Part shown: piece after piece, positions 53,901-64,000 of the stretch
How the letters are laid out: each line of letters begins with the position of its first letter
Position numbering within the stretch: the first letter of the stretch is position 1
Assembly: GCA_024036415.1 (NCBI GenBank)
Contig: JAMWET010000915.1
Coordinates: 186,001-250,000 of the forward strand
DNA: 64,000 nucleotides
Direction of reading: 5' to 3'
From: Prochilodus magdalenae
Lineage: Eukaryota > Chordata > Actinopteri > Characiformes > Prochilodontidae
Translations under genes and position numbers: made by a program
The notes under the pieces: model-generated
Seen by the model: only the letters and a program-made list of their open reading frames with translations
Database searches by the model: none
Told to the model about the DNA's origin: nothing

Positions 53901-56900
53901 CGTGGTAATAAGTAAAGAAATGATGCACCTCTCTCTCGCCTCGCTTCCTTATCTGTCTGTTCAACTACTCCATCCTGGCGCTGGTCCCTGGGAAACCAGC
54001 CAGAGCCCAAACTTGAAAAGCAATATTTCTCTGGCCTCCTGATATGAAATACTTTTAAAGCAGCAGTTTATCATTTGCATTCCCCTGTTCTGAACCCCAG
54101 ATGAAAGTTTACTGCTACTGCAGGCTATGTGCCAGGGGTGCGTTTGCATGAGGGGTTGATTATTGTGTTTACCATTTGACCACTCCTTTGTTATGCCCTG
54201 TGTTTGTGTTCAGTAAGTGTGTGAAGCAGGCCGTGATGGAGCACTAGGTGCTGCCGGAGTCATTTATCTCCATAAGAGAATTGCTCTGGCTGGACAGCAG
54301 TTATTTGTATGTCTAGAAATTGCCTGAAGGTGCATGGAAAGTTGGTCAACCTGTCTTTCAAAAGAAGTTTCAAGCACTTATCCTGACTAGGAGGGTACTG
54401 TAGCTGTGTTGTTATGATGTGATGGACAGCTTCCTGTCCTCTCTGTATTACACAGAATTGGTGACTTTGCTGTGTTGACCCTAGTGATGCAACAGTCATC
54501 AGTTTCACGGTAAACCTCGGTAAAATTCCTGACTGTCAGGTTGGCTGACACAGTTTCAGTTTTTAATTATCGTTAAGACAGTGGTTTATTACTGTGCGTT
54601 GGAAAACTCTTGTCGATACTGTCCAGCATCGACCATCGTTAGCAGGAATGTTCCGAGTGCAGCATGCACTGTGGAGAAACATGGCAGAAACCATGGCAAT
54701 GTCTGAATTGTGGTCATACCTTAGTTTGTATGAGGGCAGAGGGAAACTTAGTCACCTAGTCTGTAGAACGAAAACTGGGCGAAAAGATGGACAGCACTTC
54801 AAATTCTAAGATTCTTCTCCGTGACCACCTCCTAATACCTTAGAGCGACCGTTCTGACAGAATGTGCAGCCTTCTTGGAGTGCCTTGCCGTAGATCATAT
54901 TTGCAGCTAGCACTCTGTATGAAACTTTTTAGGATGGTTTGATGGTCTGCATCACCGTATATCACCAATAATGCTACGAACTGGACTCAAATCTTGAAAA
55001 TGGTCACATGAACAGCGCTTTAGGAGACACAGAGGTATACAGTGGGTGGAGCATCTGTGGCTGGCACTACTGTTTGCAGAGCTGAAGGTAGCTGGAAAAA
55101 AAACTATGCGGAGGTGGATATACATGGAAGTGCGTATGGCCAGATAGAATCCGCCTGGCAGAATCATGATAGTGTGGCCAGGTTGACACACTATAGTTGT
55201 CAGACACTGTCTGTGTGAGCAGACACTCAGCCTGAGACTAGTTCCAAACGGTCCTTTTATGAATTGGGTATTGGAATCAGTCAAAGTCATGTCTTCAACT
55301 TATTAACATTCATTAACGATATGACAACATAGACCATGTATCTGTAAACCTGCTACTGTGGAAATATAGCCATTGCCGTTGATCATGTTCTTGCAGCAAA
55401 CAAATAGGCAGCCTTTTTAATGGCAGTTTTGGCTGGCTGCATCTGTTGAGACAGTTTGGCAGCTGTTTCGGCTCACTGAATTGTGGCTGTGGATGGTGGC
55501 TTCATTCTTGGCATTCTTCTTGAGTTAAAACCAGGATAATGATTAAATGCTACACCATGTATGTTCTAGTGTTTTTTTTTTTTAAGCTTAGTTAATCAAC
55601 CACGTCATGTTTTTGGTTTTGGTTGAGGTTTAAATTGACTTAAACCAGCTTTTAGGGGTGTAGATATGAAGTTGATGGATTGGAACCTATTTTAATTCAG
55701 TAATGCTTAAACCTGAACTAGTCTGAAACTCTTTAAAAACATGTCAGCCTGTTTACGGCTGGTGTATTCAGCCCCAGAGGAGTACATTGTATTTTGTAAT
55801 GGCTCAGAGTTTTGCACAACCCGTGTTCGTTCCTGTGATTCGAGATTCTCAATCCTTTTACCATATTGATTGGTTTCATGTAGCTCCGCTAGCCCTACAG
55901 AGAGACCCTGCCTTGAACACTTGAGCACTGTAACTGAGAAAACTCCTCTTAATTGAAAGCATCGCCTTGGTGTGTGATCAGTTCATGCTACATTAATCCT
56001 CTTGTTCTGCTATGCTCACAACAATATCAATAGGCTTAGATAACTCGGTGCTAATGTAACCAGAGGGCTGCATTGCAGAGCTTTGTCTCTACGTGCAAAC
56101 ATTGGAGTCATTTGCTTTGATCAGCTCCTTTTCTGAAGAGTCGGGAGGACGAGAGGATAAATAGGCCATTAGCAGTAATGAGTGGTCGTCAGAACAAAAC
56201 AGAAAGAGGCTCGGAGAGAAAAATGCTCAGGCAAAACGAGCTCTGTCACTCCTGGGGAGTCTGCATAGTCACAGCGTTCTTTTCTGCTCTAATGCATTGT
56301 TTGATTTATATTCGTGTATACAGTTATATGCATCACATCTCCAATAATGTAATTACCTGTGTAGAATCTGGGGTGTATTGGTCATGCTGTAGTGGAACTG
56401 GTGCATGGAACCATCACCTGAGACTTATTTATTTAAGGCGGCTATTTTACCAAAAGCTCTCCTCCTGCCTGAAATGAAGTCAATCAGCCAAGCCAATCTG
56501 GCCTGTTTTACTTTTATGCTGGTTCTGTGAGGCTCATCTTGCCAAAGTATGTAAGCCTATAGCCATTATAGCATTAGAGCTAAGTTAGGAATGACATCAG
56601 TGTTTTGAAGTAATTGCTTTAAATCAAGACGCTTTATAGCATAACGCGTTTCAAATATAGTACTCCAAGTACAACCTTTCTTATGGTGTTTGGGACTGAT
56701 CATATCTTAGTTAGCAGCCCCACACGAATCAGATTTTGGAATGGACCGTCCCTTTTGAATGCAGGATTCAGTGTTTCATGTTCTCACTACGTCAGTCTCA
56801 TTTACCTCATTTACCAGTTGACCAATCTAAATGCAGTTATCCTTTAACACACAGTTATGGGTGCAACAGTACAGCGTATTATATCGAATTACAGCGCAGC

Positions 56901-57630
56901 AGAATCTTATTGTCATATCTCAGTATCATAATTAACACGCTGGCTTCTGACTAGTGTGTTAACTCAGGCCTACGTTATTAGTGAGGCTACTGTCTGTTTT
57001 CAGTACTGTACCCTGTTTTATACTGAGTGGTGTTTGGGGTTCAAAATGTTTAGCGAGTCCAATTTAGCCAGCTCCCCTTCCCCAGCCTCCTTGGAAAATG
57101 TGAGCATTAACCCTTAAACATTATGCACATGACCGGCCACCTCTCATTTTAGCTATCTTAGATGTGTTATATCAGTCTGGTTGACTCTTGATTGTCTTCC
57201 TAACCTTCAGTACTCCGGGCTTCTTTGTCTGTATGTCCTTCAATCTTCTCTTTTTTGCTGCGTCTCTTCCATGACGTCATATTGCCCACAAATACCAGCA
57301 TAAAGAGTGAGTTAGTTTGCCCCATCTGTCTCTCCTGCAGACCTCCATTACCCTAATCGGTTTCTCTCTTCAGGTTCATTATCTAATACAGCTGTAGAAA
57401 GCTCTGCACTCAGCCCGTCACGTCCGTCACTGTCCTTCTGCAGTTCCGATGAGCCATGAGCGCATCTTTATGCTGTATCTGCCATGTTTACTGGGGTATT
57501 TATTCCTGTTTCAAATTGGCACTAGCAGTCATCAGCTGGTCATATCCAGGGTCATGACCTCTGTCACAGTCTCTCGCCCTCTTTCATAGCCATGCAGTAA
57601 TGTGTTGTCAGATCTCTGCTCTTATACCAT

Positions 57631-57645
57631 AACTCCCCCTGCTGG
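57631..57645 (-). promoter_or_regulatory. CTCF-like motif, minus strand
   Basis: The reverse complement CCAGCAGGGGGAGTT matches the CTCF core at 13 of 15 positions. It is weaker than the site at 37710. Confidence 0.3.
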
Positions 57646-58279
57646 CTGTTTCACAGAGACCAGCTATAAGGAGTCTATAAAACTCCAGCTTCCTCACTTT
57701 TTAAAAAGTGTTTTTTATATATATCATATTAATGTCTGAGATAAAATTGACAAGTTGATAAGTTGGGGTGTAATGTACTTGGCAAATAAGCGCATGAATC
57801 TCATTTTGACTTTGTAACTGTGAGTACACTTTGTGGACCTGTAGCTGGCCTCTTTTGAACTTATGTTCTGGTGCCCATTCTGAGCTCCTGCCAAATCCCC
57901 CAAAAGGGGTTTTAAAGCTTTTTGGCTTCCCATTTGGTAACCTTTAAATGATTTCAATCAAAATCATGCAACGTAAGCACGATTATTTTCTGCTGGCCAG
58001 TTTATTGGTGAAGAATGCCAGAGCATAGTATTAATAAATATACAAAACTAGTTATAAGTGCTGGCGGTTTTAAGCATTTGTTTAACATCATTAATTTTTC
58101 GAAGGGAGTAGGTCAGTGTTTCATGATTTACCCAGATGTTTTGCCATTTAAAAGCTTTGTTGACATGAAGGAGCCGAACATGGCCATAATTAGAGATTTG
58201 AGTTCAGTGAACCACCAGCTCCCTCAGCTAGTCACAGTGCATATACGTACTGGTGAACTGTCAGAAAGCGATCATGGGA

Positions 58280-58323
58280 CTTAATGCAGCCTAGTTCCTG
58301 CCTTAATGCAGCCTAGTTCCTGC
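58280..58323. repeat. Exact 22-bp tandem duplication
   Basis: Two identical copies beginning CTTAATGCAGCCTAGTTCCT lie head to tail at 58280-58301 and 58302-58323. Confidence 0.95.
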
Positions 58324-58497
58324 TCTTAGTCTTGATCTGTCGGCTTGCTCCGTGTGGAATAGGACAGAGAGAGGCAGTTATTGCTGGAGTGATGAGGTTT
58401 ATTCTCTGAAAGTGGCTCATATTAAACTTCTCATAGCATAAATGCTAATGTCCTTTGTTTTATTTGGAGAAGCATGAATAAAAGATGAGGGTTATTC

Positions 58498-58915
58498 CCT
58501 CTTTCAGCGTGGCGGAGAACCTCTCTTTCTCATTTTCTTCTTGTTTCTCTCTTACCTCCTACTTCTTTCATCTTCTTCGGACCCCCTGCTTATCTGGCTT
58601 ATCATCTTCTCTCTTACCAACTATCTCACTTCATTCATCTCATCTTTCCCCAGAGCTTCTGTCTTCTCTCGCTTACTCTTCCCTTATTTTCTTCTCTCGT
58701 CGTTTTTCTTCCTCTATTGCTGCCCACTTTTCTCTTCTTACACTGTTATCTCCTTTTTTGCTTCTGTTTTCTCTGTCTTTTTCTCTCTGCTTTCTCTATA
58801 GCTCTCTCTACACTCTTTTTTTGCTTCTCTCTTTTGCTCTCCCTTTTATTTTCTCAGTTTCTGTTCTGTCACTTATCTCCTCTTATTCTCTTTCCTCAAA
58901 AAGCCCTGGCGTAAT
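58498..58915. repeat. Pyrimidine-rich tract upstream of the fbxw7 alpha exon
   Basis: About 420 bp dominated by C and T on the + strand, with irregular CTT/CTC words and no strict period. The long Ser/Leu/Phe-rich frames through it are compositional artefacts. It ends about 210 bp before the splice acceptor. Confidence 0.85.
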
Positions 58916-59122
58916 TCACTGTAGCTCCTTGCCTTCAGTAATTAGATATGTCTAATTAGCTGTATATTTTACTCCTGCTTTTCCTCTTTCTTCTTCCGAC
59001 TCTTCTATAATGTTGATTATGTTAATGGTACATGGATTTTTTAAAAAGCTTTATTTCTCTGGGATTGCTGTTGAGAAGTTTGAAAATTGAAGATCTAATG
59101 TTATCGTCTCCTTTCCTTCCAG

Positions 59123-59938
59123 AATGTTGGGAAGTCCTTGTCCTCCTCAGACAGCCTAGCGAAGGTTCAGGAGGTAGCAAGCTGGCTTTTGGAGATGAAC
59201 CAGGATCTGCTGTCGGGGGGCAGCGGCAGCAGGGCGGCGCAGCAGCAGCAGCAGCGGCCTCCGGCCCAGCCTGATCCACACCCGCACCACGTCAACCTGG
59301 AGGGACACCAACCCCGGGAGCCACGGCAACGCAGGAGGAGAGAACGAGGGGAGGAGGAGGAGGAGGACGAGGATGACAGAGAACGTTCGGGAGAGGCAGA
59401 AGAGGGAGAAGAGGGAGAAGAAGAGGTGGAAGAACCGTGGCCTTCTGGAAGGAACCAGTCTGTGGGCGAGAACGAAAGAGTGGAAGAAGGGAGGAGGAGG
59501 AGGGAGGAGGTAAACGGAGGCGAGAAAGGAGCCCAGTGGATGTGGGAGCAAGAGCAAAGGCAGAGGAGACAAAGACGAAGACGACAGGATGAAGAGGAGG
59601 AAGAGGAAGAGGAGGAGGAGGAGGAGGAGAACAATAACAGTGGAGGTGAAGGACAGGTAGGAGTAGGTCTCCAGTCTGAGGAGGACCATGGCCGGCCAGA
59701 AGAAGAGGAGGAAGGGGAAAGAGAGGCGGAGGAAGAGATGGACCAGGAGAGCGATGAGTTTGAACCATCGGAGGACAGTGGAAGAGAGGAGGATGAGGAA
59801 GGAGAGGACGAAGGAGGAGAAGGAGGCCTCCATTCTCCTTCACTCAGGACCAGCGTGTCGGACCCTAATGATAACACGGACCACCCCTCAGGACGACAGA
59901 ACCAAAGTTCATCCTCATCTCATCAGACGCATCCTCAG
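59123..59938 (+). CDS. fbxw7: fbxw7 alpha-isoform N-terminal coding exon (partial gene)
   Basis: FBXW7 is the F-box/WD40 substrate receptor of an SCF E3 ubiquitin ligase that targets phosphodegron proteins such as cyclin E, MYC and NOTCH; the alpha isoform is nucleoplasmic. The exon follows a good acceptor (pyrimidine tract then CAG at 59120-59122) and ends at a phase-0 donor, CAG|GTGAGC, at 59938/59939. The canonical ATG is at 59195 with G at -3. From there 248 codons are open: MNQDLLS (human MNQELLS), a Q5 run at residues 16-20, an RQRRRR cluster at 44-49, acidic runs at about 53-80 and 132-145, a second basic cluster at about 122-130, and the family-diagnostic EEEMDQESDEFEPSEDS block at about 179-195. 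Human alpha-specific sequence is 167 residues, so this version is enlarged by low-complexity acidic and basic repeats. The human tail (SSPFYTK region) is not in this exon and must be downstream or lost. F-box and WD40 exons are outside the window. If the intron were retained, a stop follows after five codons. Confidence 0.93.
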
Positions 59939-61574
59939 GTGAGCCTGCTGTTTTGATCATCACTGATTGGCATCAGCTAGCTTTAACATTCCCTTACCTG
60001 GGCCTGGGTGATAGCCCGGAACATCCTCACACCTGACCATATCAGTCGGGATATTACTTCATATGGCTTGAACAGACTCAGTAGACAGTAGTTTCAGTTG
60101 CACTGTGTTTTACTGGCTGATGCTCTGAAATGTTTAATACTGCTTTCGCTGGTTTGCTGTAGATGGACGATGGCACACTGTGTATTCCATTGGTTTCAGC
60201 TGAGCTCCAATAGAAAAGTCAGTCAGTGTTCCACAGACCTCCGGTGAACAGAAGGAGAGTTAGATTAACACAACTTTTTGTTGACTGAAGCAGTGAAATA
60301 AAATCAGATTTGAATTGTTTTTGGTTGAAGCAGTAAATGCCAAAACGTGTCATTGTTACCCGGTATCACAAAACATTAGAATAGTACGGAGCATCATCCT
60401 GCCTTTCTCCACCGTAAACAAACATACACAGTGATGAAGCTCCACTCTGACAGTCATCCATTTTCACACATACTGCTCTCACTGTGGCAACTTTGCACAG
60501 CTTTATGCTGACGCATTTTTTCCCCAGCACCAAGTTCTGACTGCCGCATTAAACATTTACAAATGGCTCATAACAGGTACATAACATATTCTCATAATAC
60601 AGAACTGACCGATAAGAGCAGATTTGAAGTGCTTAAAGCATGCTTTCTCATCCATGATATAATATCAGAGGTATTTCTTATAAATCTACGCTTTAATATT
60701 GATCAGGTTTGTCATTTTAACAATATACCATTTATACAAGACTTTAAGGCTAGTCTGTGTACGGCTAGTCTATCTAAGACTAGCTTCTTTGATTTGCCTA
60801 GTCTAGCCCGTGTTGTTGCATATAGTCGAAGTTCCTGTTAAAGAGCCGTTCTGACGCACTGCTGTCTGTTTTGACATGTTTGGAAAATGTAAAGGGCAGA
60901 ATAACAAAAAAAGAAATAAGAAAATGAAGAAATTAAGTTTTCTAGTTTCAGCAAAAGTATGTTTAGGGCCTCATGCAGGCCTCAAATTTCGTACAATTTT
61001 GTGTAGTGTTTTAAAGCTCTGTTGGTTAGGTCTATATTCAGTTTATGGTGTTTGGCTCCCTCTACAGGTTGTAGCGTGACTTTTGTCAGGATGGATACAG
61101 TTGTTGTCTGTTGGTGTAATTAAATATATTGGCTGTAAATAACTCATGGTGTGTTTTAAAGGGCCCATATCATGTGACATTAGGATTTATTTACCTTCTT
61201 GAAGTTATAAAACGTGCTGTAATACGCTATCTGTACTAACATGTAGGATATGTTTGTATGTAGGAAAGGTGAAAGAATTCCCTTTGTGGAACTTTACTGT
61301 AAATTGTGGTTGCAGGCCAAACTTCAGTTTGGTCTGGCTCTTTACTGTTAAGCCTTATTTATGCTGAACATTCTCCAAACGTGATGTAGAAATGGAGCAG
61401 TGTTGCTCAAAATCAAGGGGGCAGCTTAGCTAGTAGCTTAAGCAGGACAAGGCAGTTTCTCTCATTCGTAATAGAAGTGAAAAATAATTCTCAATCCACG
61501 TGTCATAAAATACTTAATTGTGTCTCAGACTGACAGCGTCCACAGCCCAGCCCCTTGTTTCACATAGTAAGGCC

Positions 61575-61604
61575 TTATTATTATTATTATTATTGTTATT
61601 ATTA
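61575..61604. repeat. (TTA)n microsatellite
   Basis: About ten TTA units with one G interruption. Confidence 0.9.
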
Positions 61605-61938
61605 CCTGCTTTGTTGACATTTACTATGCTAATTTGTCTTCTGTGTTTTCTGGATGGTGTTGGGACCACACAGTAGTTTTGCTGCATACTGTTATAAGAA
61701 ATCTTCGTCTCTAGAATAGCCAGACAGGGAACATTTATTAATTTTCCCTCTCAGCTTCTAAGAATTAGTGTTGAAATATTCTCACAAATTGAAGCTGTAA
61801 AAAAACAGTAAAGATAACCGTAACAGGTTTTACTATGACTGTGGTGATATTTAGTCTCTGAATATGATATCTAAGCTGTTTTGAATGTGTGCATGCTGTA
61901 TGTGGTTCTACTTTGAGTGCTGCAGGTTTGTGGTATAT

Positions 61939-61953
61939 GACTCCCTCTGCTGG
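61939..61953 (-). promoter_or_regulatory. CTCF-like motif, minus strand
   Basis: The reverse complement CCAGCAGAGGGAGTC matches the CTCF core at 13 of 15 positions. Confidence 0.3.
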
Positions 61954-63954
61954 TTAAACTGGCACTAAACCATTCAGCTGAGGGCATGCTGGACATGCAG
62001 ACTTGGCTGAAGCTGTGAATGTTGTTGGGATGGATGCAGCATGAGTGAATATACAGGAATGAATTGTGCTGAAGCTAATCGCGGGTTTGAAGGCTCCACA
62101 CTGGGTTGTGCCAGAGGAGTCTGCGTGAATGTGCTGTTTGACATTTGGCTTTAAATTTATGGCCTGTATTTTGAGCCACTGTTTCTTTGTGCGATATGTT
62201 ATTAATGCAAGATTTATTGCTTTACCGTTGGATTCTAAAGTATAGCATGTTTCACTTCTTTGCCTGAAGTGTTTAGCGTGCAGCGACTAGCTTGGGGGTT
62301 TTATATAGACATTCATATCATGTGAGTTATTTGTAGATTTTTAATTACTCATAGCTGTAGGCTCACCTCTCTGAATGAACTGCTTTACTAGCTCCCCCAA
62401 TTGACTACTCTTAAATCACCGTCCCTCAATATATGACCTCATTTCAGTGGTTTATAGTGGCTATATAATGACCTGTATTTTCATATATGAGGAGTATTGA
62501 TGGAGGTTCATACAGTAAACCGGCAATGTGCGTAGTTGTTTATGCTAATCCTAGTTTATTGAGCACAGTGTTCAAGTTATGAATATATTATACATACCCA
62601 TCATGCCCTGTCCTTTCCTCCATCCATGTTCTTAGACTAAACATAGTCAATCAGCAAGTGCTTGTTTCATTTAAGCACTGGAGCTCTGAAGCTAATGTAG
62701 GTGCGTCATAGAGGATTATAGCACACCAATTAGCATGGTGCTAACAGCAAACTTACACACACTGACCTCAAATCATGTGAAGTTGTTCAGTGATCTCTAA
62801 TAGACCTGATTACATTGTATGGCACACTGTTATCTATGGACACTGACACACAATTTGACTTGGAGGCATCTAGCCATAGTAAACCTTTCTGCACTGTGCT
62901 GTCTAGATCAGGCTTGTGGACCGTGTGCCTGTATGATTTGGCATTCCAGAAATTCACACCCCAATGAGAGAGCAAATGTTTCAAGAGGAGCTGGGCAATA
63001 TGACCGTATTTATTATCATCATGATGAATTACATCACTGTGTGTCACAATATGCTTTTTCTGAGGATACTGCGGTTATTATCAGTGCTTCAAAATCACTC
63101 TCAGCTGAACGTTTGCTTGACGAGAGACATGGTTAGTCCTGTTTAGTTGGGTTTAATGCATTAGAGGAGTTCTGCTTTTTTATGTGGCACTGCTTTGTCT
63201 GCTCTAACTTATTAAATGCCAGAAAGTAAAACTTTTTTTTTTAAGAAAAAGAATAATGTAGTAAAAAATTATAGTCCAATGTTATATTTAAAGATGCCTT
63301 TTCAAAAATGCTTTCAGAAACCTACCTGCTGTTTGTGTAGTGTGTAGTCTTGTGGCTCTCGGCTCAATGCCTCATGCTGCTATCATCTAAAACCACCAAC
63401 ATGCCTTCTGTAGTTAATATGTAATACTGATGATGGTGAAGTAGTAATAAATCAGAAAAGAAAAGAAAGTACCAGAGTGGTTGGTTTGTGTCTTCCAGCC
63501 ATAGAGGAGTTCTAAAAATATACACCGTGGACCAAAACCCTCATAAATATGATAAAACAGATGCTCAGCAGCCTATTCAGAACCGTTTCACGTAATGGCT
63601 TTTAGAGCAGGACATCTGGTTCCCATAACCACCACTGTGAACAATTTTTCTATGTGATTGATTGAATTCTACAGAAGATGGGAAAATTGGTACTATTCCC
63701 CAGTAACGGTCGGCAGGATGGAGTGAGGTATACGCTTGACACAGTAAACTGGGTGTAGTGATGCTTCCAGATGATGAATGAATAATAGAAAGTGTTGAGT
63801 GACCTTAAAGGAATACTGCTCCTGTCTGACTGGCCCTAATGACAAGGGTCGCATCATTCGTGGGACCTCAGGGGGGGGTCTGCAATGTGGGTCTTTCCAT
63901 GATGGTAATTTACTCATCTCTATAGAATCGCCCGAGCTCCTACGGGAAAGGGGC

Positions 63955-63961
<7 letters not shown>

Positions 63962-63997
<36 letters not shown>
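63962..63997. repeat. (GA)n microsatellite at the window edge
   Basis: At least 36 bp of GA repeats. Confidence 0.95.
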
Positions 63998-63999
<2 letters not shown>

Positions 64000-64000
64000 A

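Larger units (their letters stand above)
46414..59122 (+). other. Putative fbxw7 intron between candidate exon 1 and the alpha exon
   Basis: About 12.7 kb of noncoding DNA starting GTAATG and ending in a pyrimidine-rich CAG acceptor. It holds a TA tract (48367-48399), a p53-like inverted pair of half-sites (46736-46770), islands with few A/T runs (about 48400-48660 and 50650-51210), a 22-bp exact tandem duplication (58280-58323) and a long pyrimidine tract (58498-58915). No further exon could be supported. It counts as an intron only if the upstream exon is real; otherwise it is upstream flanking DNA. Confidence 0.5.
59939..64000 (+). other. 5' part of the fbxw7 intron downstream of the alpha exon
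   Basis: Begins with GTGAGC and runs to the window edge. It is AT-rich noncoding sequence with a (TTA)n tract at 61575-61604, a CTCF-like motif on the minus strand at 61939-61953, a minus-strand copy of a short dispersed repeat at 63611-63640 and a (GA)n tract at the edge. I searched for sequence coding the missing SSPFYTK/MKRKLDHG part of Fbxw7 and did not find it. Confidence 0.8.

Noticed and set aside
58485..58955. 156-residue Ser/Leu/Phe-rich frame upstream of the alpha exon
   Set aside because: It follows a pyrimidine-rich intron tract, is open in more than one frame, and lacks splice or start context.
59156..59877. Three long minus-strand frames opposite the fbxw7 exon
   Set aside because: Shadows of the purine-rich coding strand (poly-Ser, poly-Leu, poly-Pro); the plus frame has the conserved Fbxw7 motifs.

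Overview
The window looks like nuclear DNA from a teleost fish, probably an ostariophysan (characin, catfish or carp group). It is AT-rich and gene-poor, with long microsatellites ((CT)n, (GT)n, (TA)n), decayed minisatellites and several fish-type repeats: a Tc1/mariner-type miniature element with TA target duplication, a TIR-bounded MITE, relics of Tc1-like and Harbinger-like transposases, and two interspersed families with a tRNA-like B-box motif. There is no prokaryotic organisation; almost all long open frames are shadows of low-complexity DNA.

One protein-coding gene is well supported, on the + strand in the last third. The exon at 59123-59938 encodes the N-terminal, alpha-isoform-specific part of FBXW7 (Fbw7/Cdc4), the substrate-recognition subunit of an SCF ubiquitin ligase. 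The evidence is the start MNQDLLS (human MNQELLS) and the acidic EEEMDQESDEFEPSEDS block (human EEEMDQESDDFDQSDDS). The F-box and WD40 exons would lie beyond the right edge. About 12.7 kb upstream, a GC3-rich, cysteine-rich frame (46261-46413) ends at a phase-0 splice donor and joins in frame to the fbxw7 exon. The join would add 75 residues before the canonical start. I treat it as a candidate first coding exon with an upstream leader/promoter region (about 45380-46260).

Layout: 1-45379 is upstream intergenic or intronic DNA dominated by repeats, with two weak candidate noncoding exons (23511-23806, 29889-29946). 45380-46413 is the putative first exon. 46414-59122 is a 12.7-kb intron with several sequence islands that could be regulatory. 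59123-59938 is the fbxw7 alpha exon. 59939-64000 is the start of the next intron.

No operon, CRISPR, rRNA or convincing functional tRNA gene was seen. The most interesting observations are the possible N-terminally extended Fbxw7, its reorganised acidic/basic N-terminus lacking the KRRR cluster at the usual place, a p53-like inverted pair of half-sites just inside intron 1, and two nested insertions (a fish repeat inside a 29-bp minisatellite and a MITE inside a TA tract).
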